DNA of 64,000 nt, taken from contig DASWQH010000080.1 in assembly GCA_036403815.1 (NCBI GenBank), forward strand, positions 62,001 to 126,000, given 5' to 3'. The notes under the pieces were generated by a model that was not told where the DNA came from, did not search any database, and was given only the letters and a program-made list of their open reading frames with translations. The position numbers and the translations under genes are program-made. The DNA is from JACVRN01 sp036403815 (GTDB taxonomy: Bacteria > Acidobacteriota > Blastocatellia > Pyrinomonadales > Pyrinomonadaceae). Positions 16,367 to 24,558 of the stretch are shown here, piece by piece (position 1 is the stretch's first letter; every line of letters starts with the position of its first letter).

Positions 16367-17494
16367 CTAGCCGAAGATGTCGCGCACTTTATCCATCAGC
16401 CCTTTGTCTTCAAGCTCGTGCGTCTCTATCTCGGCCAACTGCTCAAGCAGTTTTCTCTGCTCGCGTGTGAGCATGGTGGGGGTGACGACCGTGACCGCGA
16501 CGAACAGGTCGCCGCGCCCGCGCCCGCCCAGTACGGGCATCCCCTGTCCCTTGACCCGAAAGACCGTTCCGGTCTGAGTGCCCGCTGGAATTTTAAGGTC
16601 GTGCTGAGAGGCCAGTGTCTTGACGCTGACATTTGAGCCAAGCGCCGCCTGCGCGAATGTCACAGGGACTGCGGAGTAAAGATTGCTTCCCTGCCGCTCG
16701 AACTCTTCGTGCTCTGCGACGTGTATGACGACGTATAGGTCGCCGCTTGCTCCGCCCTGCGCTCCCGCTTCTCCTTCGCCCGCAATTCTCAGACGCGAGC
16801 CTGTCTCAACACCGGCGGGAATCTTGACCTCCATATTCTTCTCGCGCTCCGTCCGACCCGCGCCGCGACATTGCTCGCACGGCGTCTTGATAATCTTTCC
16901 AGAGCCGCGACAGGTAGAGCAGGTGCGCGCAACCGAAAAGAAGCCCTGCTGGTAGCGCACCTGTCCGACCCCGCTGCAAGTCTGGCAGGTTTCCGGCTGG
17001 GTGCCAGCCTTTGCGCCCGAACCCTGACACTCTTCGCAAGCTTCCAAGCGCGGAATGCGAAGCTGCGCCGTCAGCCCGTTGGCGGCGTCTTCCAGGCTTA
17101 TCTCTAAATCGTAACGAAGGTCTGCGCCGCGCTGTGCGGCTGTGCGACGCGCGCTCCCAGTACGACCGCCGAAGACATCGCCGAAGCCGAAGAGGTCTCC
17201 CAAGATGTCTTCGATGCCGCCGAAGCCGGGCGCGCCCCAGCCTGCGCCTGCACCCGCCGCGCTGCTTGATACGCCCGCGTGCCCGAAGCGATCATAACGG
17301 CGACGCTGCTCGGTGTCCGACAGAACCGAATAGGCTTCGGCAGCCTCTTTGAACTTCTCTTCGGCCTCGTGGTTACCGGGATTCTTATCCGGGTGATACT
17401 GTATGGCGAGCCGCCTGTAAGCGCTCTTTATCTCCTGCTCGTTGGCGGTGCGCGCCACTCCCAGAATTTCGTAATAATCTCTCTTGCTGCTCAT
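16367..17494 (-). CDS. dnaJ: Chaperone protein DnaJ
   Basis: Hsp40 co-chaperone that delivers unfolded protein to DnaK and stimulates its ATPase. The 375 residues have a J domain (MSSKRDYYEILGV, with HPD in YHPDKNPG), a Gly-rich linker, the four-repeat zinc centre CEECQGSG, CQTCSGVG, CSTCRGSG, CEQCRGAG, and the C-terminal substrate domains. It is the last gene of the hrcA-grpE-dnaK-dnaJ operon, separated from dnaK by about 400 bases holding repeat B. Confidence 0.96.
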   Translation of the reverse strand: MSSKRDYYEILGVARTANEQEIKSAYRRLAIQYHPDKNPGNHEAEEKFKEAAEAYSVLSDTEQRRRYDRFGHAGVSSSAAGAGAGWGAPGFGGIEDILGDLFGFGDVFGGRTGSARRTAAQRGADLRYDLEISLEDAANGLTAQLRIPRLEACEECQGSGAKAGTQPETCQTCSGVGQVRYQQGFFSVARTCSTCRGSGKIIKTPCEQCRGAGRTEREKNMEVKIPAGVETGSRLRIAGEGEAGAQGGASGDLYVVIHVAEHEEFERQGSNLYSAVPVTFAQAALGSNVSVKTLASQHDLKIPAGTQTGTVFRVKGQGMPVLGGRGRGDLFVAVTVVTPTMLTREQRKLLEQLAEIETHELEDKGLMDKVRDIFG

Positions 17495-17668
17495 TCAAAT
17501 CCTCGACACATATTCCGTAAAATTTTCGATAGCACATTATATAAAACTTCCACGCTCTTCAATACTCAGCGGCCAGCTTTATCTCAATACAAAGCTGACC
17601 GCCGAATTTGAAGTGAAATTGTAGCATGAAGTTGCGCCAAGCTCATCTTTACGATAGCTGATTGAAAA

Positions 17669-17863
17669 GTCCCGTAGGGACTTGATGAAAATAGCCCAGC
17701 ACTTCAGTGCTGGGTCAAAGAGCGAGAAATATGGCTGAGTCCCGTAGGGACGACTGAATGAATCGAGAAAGATTTTCAGTCGTCCCTACGGGACTCAATG
17801 ATTTTCTTTATAACTTATCCCCAGCTAAAGTGCTGGGCTATTTTCAATTGTCCCTTGCGGGAC
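17669..17863. repeat. Nested palindrome, repeat family B, full-length form
   Basis: Same plan as the copy at 10051-10245: outer GTCCCGTAGGGAC, an AATAGCCCAGCAC hairpin, core AGTCCCGTAGGGACGACTGA with its inverse at about 17777-17798, mirrored CCAGC...GCTGGGCTATTTTC, and outer GTCCCTTGCGGGAC. It separates dnaK from dnaJ inside the chaperone operon, so it is probably transcribed and could reduce dnaJ relative to dnaK. Confidence 0.85.
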
Positions 17864-17896
17864 AAAAATGAATCTGTTCTTTCAAACAACTCCGGG

Positions 17897-19708
17897 CTAG
17901 ACCCCCATAGAATTCATCATCGCCATTGTGAGTTGGCTGGCAAGTTGCTCAACGCCCTCTATGGCTCTTTGAATCTCTTCGGGGTTATCGGATTGGACAG
18001 CCGACTGGCCTTCACTCAAAGCCTGCTGGCCTTCGCGGCGTTCTTCCGCCGAAAGCGAGGCAGAGAATTCTGTGTAGGAGCGCTGCGTATTGCGTACAAG
18101 CCCTTCGAGCTTGGTGCGCAGCGCGATTATCTCCTTAATCCGCCGGTCTGTCTCTATAGAAGCTTCGGCCTCGTGTATGAGACGGTCAATCTCGTCGGGC
18201 GAGAGGCCGGAGGTCGGCGTGATGCGCATCTGCTGGTCGCGCCCCGTGGCCTTGTCTGTAGCAGAGACGTTGACTATGCCGTTGGCGTCAACCTCGAACG
18301 AGACTTCAATCTGCGGCACGCCGCGCGCCGCTGCCGGAAGCCCAACCAGCTCGAATTTGCCGAGGCTTCGATTTCCCTGCGCCACTTCGCGCTCGCCCTG
18401 AAGAACGTGAATCTCCACGGACGACTGGTTATCGACGACGGTCGTAAAGGTCAGGCTGTTGCGTAAAGGAATGGTCGAGTTGCGCTCTATAATCTTGGTG
18501 AAGAGGCCGCCGCGCGTCTCCAAACCCAGGCTCAGGGGCAGCACGTCCAGCAGCACTATGTCTTTGACATCGCCCGTCAGCACTCCGCCCTGTATGGCTG
18601 CGCCCATCGCTACTACTTCATCAGGATTGATTTCGGCTGATGCTTCCTTGCCGAAAATCTCTTTGACGGTGCGCATGATGATGGGCGAACGGGTCTGGCC
18701 GCCGACCAGGATAACCTTGTCAATGTCGTTCGGCTGCAATTTTGCATCCCAGAGCGCCTTCTGGCACGGCTCAATCGTGCCCTCGACCAGATCGCCTATG
18801 AGATGCTCGAACTGGTCGCGCGAGAGTGTCTTGTTGAAATGCTTCGGGCCGGAGGCATCCGCCGCTATGAACGGCAGATTGATGTTCGTCTCCGTCACGC
18901 TCGACAGCTCGCACTTGGCACGCTCCGCTGCTTCCTTCAGGCGTTGCAGAGCGAGCCGATCCTGGCGTAAGTCAATCCCCGTCTCGTCTTTGAACTGGTC
19001 GGCCATCCAGTTGATGATGCGCTCGTCGAAATCTTCGCCACCGAGGAAGGTGTTGCCCGAAGTCGAGAGCACTTCAAACACACCGTCGTTCATCTCAAGT
19101 ATAGAGATGTCGAACGTGCCGCCGCCAAGGTCGTAAACCGCTATGCGCTCGGACTCCGAACGCCCCAGACCATAGGCTAAGGCAGCAGCCGTCGGCTCGT
19201 TGATGATGCGCTCGATCTTCAGCCCTGCGATTTTGCCCGCGTCGCGCGTGGCCTGTCGCTGAGTGTCGTCGAAATAGGCCGGGACGGTGACGATGGCATC
19301 CGTGACGCTCTCGCCTAAGAAATCTTCCGCCGCCGCTTTGAGGCGCTGCAACACGATGCCGGAGATTTCCGGCGGGCTGTAGGTGCGCCCCTGAACGCGT
19401 ATGCGCGCGTCGCCGTTCTGCGAGTCCACTATCTCGAAAGGCGCAGACTCCTTCATGCGCTGCACTTCCGCAGAATTGTACTTGCGGCCAATCAGACGCT
19501 TGACGGCGTAGACGGTGTTGGCGGCGTTGGTGACGGCCTGTCGTTTGGCAATCTGGCCGACGAGCCGCTCGCCTTTATCCGTGAAGCCGACCACGGTGGG
19601 AGTCGTGCGTCCACCTTCTTTGTTCGGCACTATCTGCACAGCGCCGCCTTCTAGCACGGCCACGCAGCAGTTCGTCGTTCCCAAATCTATTCCAATAACT
19701 TTTCCCAT
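17897..19708 (-). CDS. dnaK: Chaperone protein DnaK (Hsp70)
   Basis: ATP-driven folding chaperone of 603 residues. The ATPase domain opens MGKVIGIDLGTTNCCVAVLE and contains AVYDLGGGTFDISILE and VILVGGQTRSP. The substrate domain has DVLPLSLGLETRGG and the usual beta-sandwich, followed by a helical lid. The protein stops shortly after the lid, without the long acidic tail of E. coli DnaK, making it about 35 residues shorter. It lies between grpE and dnaJ and is probably controlled by HrcA encoded upstream. Confidence 0.96.
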   Translation of the reverse strand: MGKVIGIDLGTTNCCVAVLEGGAVQIVPNKEGGRTTPTVVGFTDKGERLVGQIAKRQAVTNAANTVYAVKRLIGRKYNSAEVQRMKESAPFEIVDSQNGDARIRVQGRTYSPPEISGIVLQRLKAAAEDFLGESVTDAIVTVPAYFDDTQRQATRDAGKIAGLKIERIINEPTAAALAYGLGRSESERIAVYDLGGGTFDISILEMNDGVFEVLSTSGNTFLGGEDFDERIINWMADQFKDETGIDLRQDRLALQRLKEAAERAKCELSSVTETNINLPFIAADASGPKHFNKTLSRDQFEHLIGDLVEGTIEPCQKALWDAKLQPNDIDKVILVGGQTRSPIIMRTVKEIFGKEASAEINPDEVVAMGAAIQGGVLTGDVKDIVLLDVLPLSLGLETRGGLFTKIIERNSTIPLRNSLTFTTVVDNQSSVEIHVLQGEREVAQGNRSLGKFELVGLPAAARGVPQIEVSFEVDANGIVNVSATDKATGRDQQMRITPTSGLSPDEIDRLIHEAEASIETDRRIKEIIALRTKLEGLVRNTQRSYTEFSASLSAEERREGQQALSEGQSAVQSDNPEEIQRAIEGVEQLASQLTMAMMNSMGV

Positions 19709-19817
19709 AGCATTCCATCCAAAGTGGTAGGGTTAAGAGGTTGAGCCGCGCTTCTCACAGGCGGCTTCGAGCGTTAATCCTGTTCGAGAAACAGGAAGGC
19801 GAGTTTCAACGTTCTAT

Positions 19818-20747
19818 CTATTTGGTCGCAACCTTGACTACAGCCGGGCGCAAAAGCTTGTCGCCCAAACGATAGCCGCGTACGAGTTCCTGTATCACCG
19901 TGTCGGGTTCAAAGTCCTCCGTCTGTTCTGTAACGACCGCTTCGTGTACGTGAGGATCAAAGGGCTGGCCGACAGCCGCCACCGGCTCTACGCCCAGACC
20001 TTCGAGCACGTCGTTGAGCTGTTTGTAAATCAACTCAACGCCATTCAGGAAGTGGCGAAATTCTTCCGACTCGTTTGCTTTCATAGAAGCTTCCGCGTCG
20101 AGCGCGCGGCGCAGGTTATCCAGCACCGGAAGAAGCTTGCGCGCGACTTCGCCGACCATGCGATTATAGGTTTCGCCGCGCTCGCGCTCCACGCGCTTGC
20201 GATAGTTATCAAATTCGGCCTGACGCCGCATGAGCCGTTCCTGCAACTCAGCCCGTTCGGCTTCGACTCTCTTCAGCTCTGCGCGCGTGGCTACAAGCTC
20301 GGCCAGCATAGGCCCTGTCGCCTGCCCTGCCGCTTCAGCACTCTTCGCAGGCGGCGCTCCACCGGAACTCTCCGCCGAGCTACCGGAACCTGAAGAAGCT
20401 GAAGCTCCGCCGCCCGGATTCGACTTATTCTGATCTTCACGACTCTCAGGCATCTCGTCTACTGGCGGCGCACCGGCAACATCCGCATCATCCGCGCGGT
20501 CTTGTCCCGCTTCCGTGTCATCTTCCTGGCCGCGATCAATTCTACGTTGCATTTCCGTCTCGTCGTCGTAGCTGGATTCTCGTCCGAGGTCTTCGGCTGA
20601 AGGCTTGCTGCCCTCGTCAGACGATGCGTCACGGCGCGCAGCCTTGCGCGACATCTGCTCGTCCTCTTCATCAAGAAAACGAACGGGAATCGTGCGGCTT
20701 TTGTGTTCTCCCTTTTGGTTGCTCATCATCGGTGGCTCTTCATTCAT
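19818..20747 (-). CDS. grpE: Nucleotide exchange factor GrpE with a long acidic N-terminal extension
   Basis: Dimeric co-chaperone that releases ADP from DnaK. The conserved part is the C-terminal 165 residues: a coiled coil (AELKRVEAERAELQERLMRR), the GrpE core AEFDNYRKRVERERGE, and the beta domain GQPFDPHVHEAV to GYRLGDKLLRPAVVKVA. The first 140 or so residues are low-complexity, rich in Asp, Glu, Ser and Gly, and not found in most GrpE proteins. At 309 residues it is about 100 longer than E. coli GrpE. The acidic region may be disordered. Confidence 0.93.
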   Translation of the reverse strand: MNEEPPMMSNQKGEHKSRTIPVRFLDEEDEQMSRKAARRDASSDEGSKPSAEDLGRESSYDDETEMQRRIDRGQEDDTEAGQDRADDADVAGAPPVDEMPESREDQNKSNPGGGASASSGSGSSAESSGGAPPAKSAEAAGQATGPMLAELVATRAELKRVEAERAELQERLMRRQAEFDNYRKRVERERGETYNRMVGEVARKLLPVLDNLRRALDAEASMKANESEEFRHFLNGVELIYKQLNDVLEGLGVEPVAAVGQPFDPHVHEAVVTEQTEDFEPDTVIQELVRGYRLGDKLLRPAVVKVATK

Positions 20748-20793
20748 CAGGCTGCAAACAAGACCAAAGCATTAGGACTTTCAAGTGTCAGGC

Positions 20794-21918
20794 TCAGTCT
20801 GCGGTTTTCTCCTCCCAGAGTATGCGCTCTATGTGGCGCGCCACATAATTGACGACAGTCATCATGCGCGCATATTCGATTCGCATAGGGCCGACGACGC
20901 CTATAGCGCCCACGGCCTGCCCCGCCCCAAGACGATACGGCGCGGTAATAAGGGCGCAATCCTGCATGGAAGGCGTAATGTTCTCGCGGCCTATGATGAC
21001 CTGCACATCGCGCCCTGCCGTTTGCGAATCGCGCTCCATGCACTCATTCAAAATTTTGACGAGACGAGATTTCTCCTCGAACGTGCGGAAAAGCTCGCGC
21101 ATCCTTTCCGTGTCTACGAAGTCCGGCTTCATCAGGATATTTGACGCGCCGTCAATGAAGACCTGCCCAACAGCGTCCTCTTCGCCTTCAAGGCTTCGCT
21201 CGCAGAGCAAGATAGCGTTCTGTAGAAGCTTGTCGTAGAGCGCTTTCTCATGCCGCATCAGCTCAAGAATCTCCGCGCGAATCGTGGCTAGGCTCTTGCC
21301 GCTGAATTCAACGTTCAAATAACGCGCCGTGCGATCCAGCTCTTCCTGGCTGAGTGTGTCGTCAATACGCACGATTTTGTTCTGTATGATGTTGCTTGAC
21401 GAGACCAGTATGACCAGTATGCGGCTGTCTGCGAGCCGCACGAACTCTATGTGCTGAAGAATATTTTCGGCCAGAGACGGCGAGATGACTATGCCCACGT
21501 TCTCCGAAAGCTCCGAAAGCAGATGAGAAGTGCGCTCCATCAAATGATCCGGCGCGCCCCCGCTCTCTCCCTTCAGACTTCCCAGCAGAGAGTTGATTGC
21601 CGCAAAGTCTGCATTTGACAATCGCGCTTCGCCCAGCATGTGATCCACGTAATAGCGATAGCCCTTATCGGTTGGCACGCGTCCGGCAGAAGTGTGCGGC
21701 TGTTCGACCAGTCCAAACTCTTCCAACTCGGCCATCACGTTGCGAATAGTGGCCGGACTCCAGCCAGAGGCGTGCGCGAAGCGATCCGAGATAGTACGCG
21801 ACCCCACAGGCTCGCCCGTCACCAGATGCTCGTTGATGATGGCAGACAATACGGCCTGCCCGCGCGAGTCGGGCGTCTCAGATTTCCGTGAATATGTGCT
21901 GGAGGTGCGAGCGGCCAT
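20794..21918 (-). CDS. hrcA: Heat-inducible transcription repressor HrcA
   Basis: Repressor of class I heat-shock genes, which binds CIRCE operators and is kept active by GroEL. The 374 residues show the N-terminal winged helix (AVLSAIINEHLVTGEPVGSR, SPATIRNVMAELEEFGLVEQ, PHTSAGRVPTDKGYRYYVD) and the GAF-like and dimerisation parts, ending IGVVGPMRIEYARMM. It is the first gene of a four-gene chaperone operon. I could not find a good CIRCE element in the 507-bp region upstream. Confidence 0.96.
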   Translation of the reverse strand: MAARTSSTYSRKSETPDSRGQAVLSAIINEHLVTGEPVGSRTISDRFAHASGWSPATIRNVMAELEEFGLVEQPHTSAGRVPTDKGYRYYVDHMLGEARLSNADFAAINSLLGSLKGESGGAPDHLMERTSHLLSELSENVGIVISPSLAENILQHIEFVRLADSRILVILVSSSNIIQNKIVRIDDTLSQEELDRTARYLNVEFSGKSLATIRAEILELMRHEKALYDKLLQNAILLCERSLEGEEDAVGQVFIDGASNILMKPDFVDTERMRELFRTFEEKSRLVKILNECMERDSQTAGRDVQVIIGRENITPSMQDCALITAPYRLGAGQAVGAIGVVGPMRIEYARMMTVVNYVARHIERILWEEKTAD

Positions 21919-22425
21919 CGCTAATTAGGATGTTTCGCGGGGACGAGTAGGTGCTTAAAATTGTGGGAAACCCACCTTAACGCCCAGGAAATTCAATAGC
22001 ACTGCTAATTCCGGCTTGTCAAGAAACCCTCTGGCCGGAACTTCAGGTATCGCGCACGAAAAGGCGGGGACGATACCCGACCACTGGGCAGTATAACCGA
22101 TAATGTGACGAACGGCAAACATTGTTTTTACCAAATGACTTATCATTGCCGGAGCCTTTTCTTTTGAGCCTAACGCACCGAGGCTCTTATAGTTAAGTCA
22201 AACCAGCGGGCTAGATGCGGCGAGAATCCAACTCAAGTCCTTCTAAACAAGAGCCTTAAGCACCTGCCTGTGGAACCGCCGCCCGGAGAGATTACGGAGC
22301 CAGCCGCCCATTTGTTGACGTATCAATAGCTTAGGGGACTCCTCTGAAAGTAGCATTGACGCTCTTGCCGAAGCGCCCGTAATATCAACCCCAGCCGGGC
22401 TACTTAACAAAGCAGGGTATCTTAT
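21919..22425. other. Divergent intergenic region, no gene seen
   Basis: This 507-bp stretch separates hrcA (minus) from the metallopeptidase gene (plus). Small open frames inside it lack ribosome sites and protein-like composition. It contains an 11-base palindrome TAGCACTGCTA at 21997-22007 and a likely plus-strand promoter near its right end. Confidence 0.5.
22356..22385 (+). promoter_or_regulatory. Putative sigma70-type promoter for the metallopeptidase gene
   Basis: TTGACG (22356-22361), 18-bp spacer, TAATAT (22380-22385). The ATG follows about 40 bases downstream. Confidence 0.4.
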
Positions 22426-23160
22426 ATGGCAGAGTCGCAACAATTCCTGGGAGCGCTTTTCGCGGATTCCTTCCGCCAGTTGGGCAGCAACCGGCCTGTG
22501 CCTGAAATAGAGGTGCGATTCTATCCATACGCGGGGCTTCATCACACGATTCGTGTTCGTTCGGGCAGAGTCTATGTGCGGCTCTCGGATATTTGCAGCG
22601 ACGCGCCGCAAAGCGTTCTGCGAGCCATAGCCTTCACGCTTGTCGCCAAGTTGTTATCCAAGCGCGTGCCGGAAGTCCACCAGCGCATCTACAGAGACTA
22701 TGCCTGCTCATCACAGGTCTTGCGCGCTTCGGACATTGCGCGTCGTCGTCGTGGACGAAAGATAGTCTCTTCGGCGCGTGGCCGCTTCTATGATCTGGAG
22801 AAGTTGTTCGACCGTTTGAACCGGCTCTACTTTGGCGGCGAGATTGAGAAGCCTACGCTGACGTGGTCACAGCGCCGCACTCGCCGCATCCTCGGTCATC
22901 ATGATTCTGTGCATGAGACTATAGTCATCAGTAAGACCCTGGATGCGCGTGATGTCCCGGACTGGTTCGTCGAATACATTCTCTATCACGAGATGCTGCA
23001 CATAAAGCACCCCGCGCGCATTATTGATGGTCGCCGCTACTATCACACAAATGCTTTTCGCGCGGACGAGCGACGCTTCCCAAGATATGAGGAAGCGCAG
23101 TTGTGGTTGGAGCGCATTGCTCTCACGCGTAAGAGCCTGCGCGCGGCGCGTGCCGCATGA
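22426..23160 (+). CDS. SprT/YgjP-like zinc metallopeptidase
   Basis: Predicted 244-residue cytoplasmic protein with no signal peptide. The zinc-peptidase motif HEMLH is at His188-Glu189-His192 within VEYILYHEMLHIKHP. A third ligand probably comes from the later YYHTNAFRADERRF. Upstream, KLFDRLNRLYFGGEIEKPTL is the segment that precedes the active site in SprT- and M48-like proteases. The protein may act on DNA-bound or misfolded proteins, but no substrate can be inferred. The first 100 residues are not familiar to me. Confidence 0.75.
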   Translation: MAESQQFLGALFADSFRQLGSNRPVPEIEVRFYPYAGLHHTIRVRSGRVYVRLSDICSDAPQSVLRAIAFTLVAKLLSKRVPEVHQRIYRDYACSSQVLRASDIARRRRGRKIVSSARGRFYDLEKLFDRLNRLYFGGEIEKPTLTWSQRRTRRILGHHDSVHETIVISKTLDARDVPDWFVEYILYHEMLHIKHPARIIDGRRYYHTNAFRADERRFPRYEEAQLWLERIALTRKSLRAARAA

Positions 23161-23227
23161 CAAATTAATTGGAACTTTGGAACCACCTGAACGTTCTAGC
23201 CATAGGGACAGGTGGGCTCCTCCGAAA

Positions 23228-23304
23228 GAGCGAGCAAGCCGAAGCGAAAGCCGAGCGTTCATCCCTCCGATGCGCTTCGGCTTTCGCAGGGCTTGTTCGC
23301 TCTT
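23228..23304. repeat. Inverted repeat downstream of the metallopeptidase gene
   Basis: AGAGCGAGCAAGCCGAAGCG is mirrored by an arm ending GGGCTTGTTCGCTCT, with an internal GAAGCGAAAGCCG/CGGCTTTCGC pairing. It lies in the 345-bp gap before the dodecin gene, and no gene was seen in that gap. Confidence 0.65.
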
Positions 23305-23340
23305 CAGGTTTTACAAATAATCGTTCATCCTTATAGATTC

Positions 23341-23370
23341 TTGACACCCTTCGACGGCGCATGCTAGCGT
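23341..23370 (+). promoter_or_regulatory. Possible promoter upstream of the dodecin gene
   Basis: A perfect TTGACA (23341-23346) is followed after 18 bases by TAGCGT (23365-23370). The -10 match is weak. The leader to the start codon would be about 130 bases. Confidence 0.3.
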
Positions 23371-23505
23371 CCCTTCCGCTTTCAATAAAAATCAAACAGT
23401 TCTGACCATAGTGGTTCTGTATTCTTTCGTAGTGTTCTCGACAGGAGCGCATTTGACGGAAGCGCTTCTGTTACCTTCTTCGCGCCCGTTCAAAGGAGAT
23501 GAATG

Positions 23506-23751
23506 ATGAGCGACAGCGTCTTTAAGGGAGTAGAGATTGTCGGCACGTCCAGCCAGAGTTTCAGCCATGCGATTGAAGTCGCGGTCGCGCGTGCGCGCAA
23601 GACTCTGCATAATCTCTCATGGTTCGTAGTAGAAGAGATGCGCGGCGGCTTGCAGCAGGAACGGCTTCAGTATCAGGTGACTTTACGCGTCTTCTTCAAG
23701 CTGGATGATGTAGACGAGCCGAGCGATGCGGGAGAAGGAAACGGTACTTGA
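23506..23751 (+). CDS. Dodecin family flavin-binding protein
   Basis: Small protein of 81 residues whose family forms hollow dodecamers that store flavins or, in some members, CoA. The sequence SVFKGVEIVGTSSQSFSHAI, then VARARKTLHNLSWFVVEEM and YQVTLRVFFKLDD matches the beta-alpha-beta-beta dodecin fold, including the Trp of the LSWFVV strand that stacks on flavin. ATG 23506 is preferred to 23503 because it lies seven bases after GGAG. It ends in a short acidic tail. Confidence 0.88.
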   Translation: MSDSVFKGVEIVGTSSQSFSHAIEVAVARARKTLHNLSWFVVEEMRGGLQQERLQYQVTLRVFFKLDDVDEPSDAGEGNGT

Positions 23752-23766
23752 TAAGCCCGCACCGGC

Positions 23767-23796
23767 TGGACAAACAGCGTGGCCGCCCGCTAGACT
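23767..23796 (+). promoter_or_regulatory. Putative promoter for efp
   Basis: TGGACA (23767-23772), 18-bp spacer, TAGACT (23791-23796). The same -10 hexamer and spacing are used at the putative nuoA promoter (60942-60971). Confidence 0.4.
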
Positions 23797-23904
23797 ACGT
23801 GGTTTGCCGTAGCACGCGCCGTTCTCACTCTCTGGACATACGCATGTGTGCGATGCCGGTAAACGCTGAAATTTTATTCGATACGGAGAAATAGAAGAAG
23901 CTTT

Positions 23905-24468
23905 ATGGCAATTTCTGCAACTCAGATTAGACGCGGCATGGTCATTCTCTTTGAAGGCCAGCTCTGCAAAGTTATTGAATTTCGTCATCACACGCCGGGG
24001 AACCTGCGCGCTATGGTTCAGACCAAGCTGCGTAATCTTCGCTCAGGCTCTAGCTTCGAGCACCGCTTTCGCTCCGCCGACACGGTCGAGCGTGCCACGC
24101 TCGAACAGCACGAGATGGAGTATCTATATTCCGACGGCTCGCATCATCATTTCATGAACACGGAAAACTACGAGCAGGTCGAGTTGAGCGAGGACGACCT
24201 TGGCGATGCTGCGCAGTGGCTCATGCCGGGAGTGAAGATTCAGGCCGAATTTTACGAGGGCGCGCCCATCGGCATAGAGTTGCCGCCTTCTATGGAGCTA
24301 AGCGTGACGCAGACCGAGCCGTCTCTGAAGGGGGCGACCATCTCGAACGTCAACAAGCCTGCGACGCTTGAGAACGGCGTCACCATTCAAGTACCACCCT
24401 TCATCAGCGAAGGCGAACGCATTCGCGTTGACCCGCGCGAAGGCCGCTACATAGAGCGCGCAAAATAA
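23905..24468 (+). CDS. efp: Elongation factor P
   Basis: Translation factor that relieves ribosome stalling at polyproline. The 187 residues contain the three-barrel EF-P fold: TQIRRGMVILFEGQLCKVIE, the C-terminal signature VPPFISEGERIRVDPREGRY, and NENYE-like NTENYEQVEL. The tip loop that enters the peptidyl transferase centre reads TPGNLRAMV, with Asn33-Leu34-Arg35 in place of the modified Lys of PGKGG or the Arg of SGRN. Modification enzymes of the EpmA or EarP type would therefore lack their usual target residue position. Confidence 0.95.
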   Translation: MAISATQIRRGMVILFEGQLCKVIEFRHHTPGNLRAMVQTKLRNLRSGSSFEHRFRSADTVERATLEQHEMEYLYSDGSHHHFMNTENYEQVELSEDDLGDAAQWLMPGVKIQAEFYEGAPIGIELPPSMELSVTQTEPSLKGATISNVNKPATLENGVTIQVPPFISEGERIRVDPREGRYIERAK

Positions 24469-24470
24469 GT

Positions 24471-24554
24471 TCCAAATTCCAAGTCCCAAGTTCCAAGTCA
24501 AAAAAAGCTCAATTTCTTAACTTGGGATTTGGGACTTGGAATTTGGAACTTTAT
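24471..24554. repeat. Intergenic inverted repeat, CCAAGTCCCAAG word type
   Basis: GTTCCAAATTCCAAGTCCCA pairs with TGGGACTTGGAATTTGGAAC around an A-rich loop (CAAAAAAAGCTCAATTTC). It lies between efp and waaA. An in-frame TTG at 24529 within the right arm would extend waaA but is unlikely to be its start. Confidence 0.85.
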
Positions 24555-24558
24555 TCCA

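Noticed and set aside
21997..22007. Palindrome TAGCACTGCTA upstream of hrcA as a CIRCE element
   Set aside because: CIRCE needs TTAGCACTC and GAGTGCTAA separated by nine bases; here the half-sites are short and share a single central base.
21955..22146. 63-codon minus-strand open frame upstream of hrcA
   Set aside because: There is no ribosome site and no recognisable pattern, and it lies where the hrcA operon promoter is expected.
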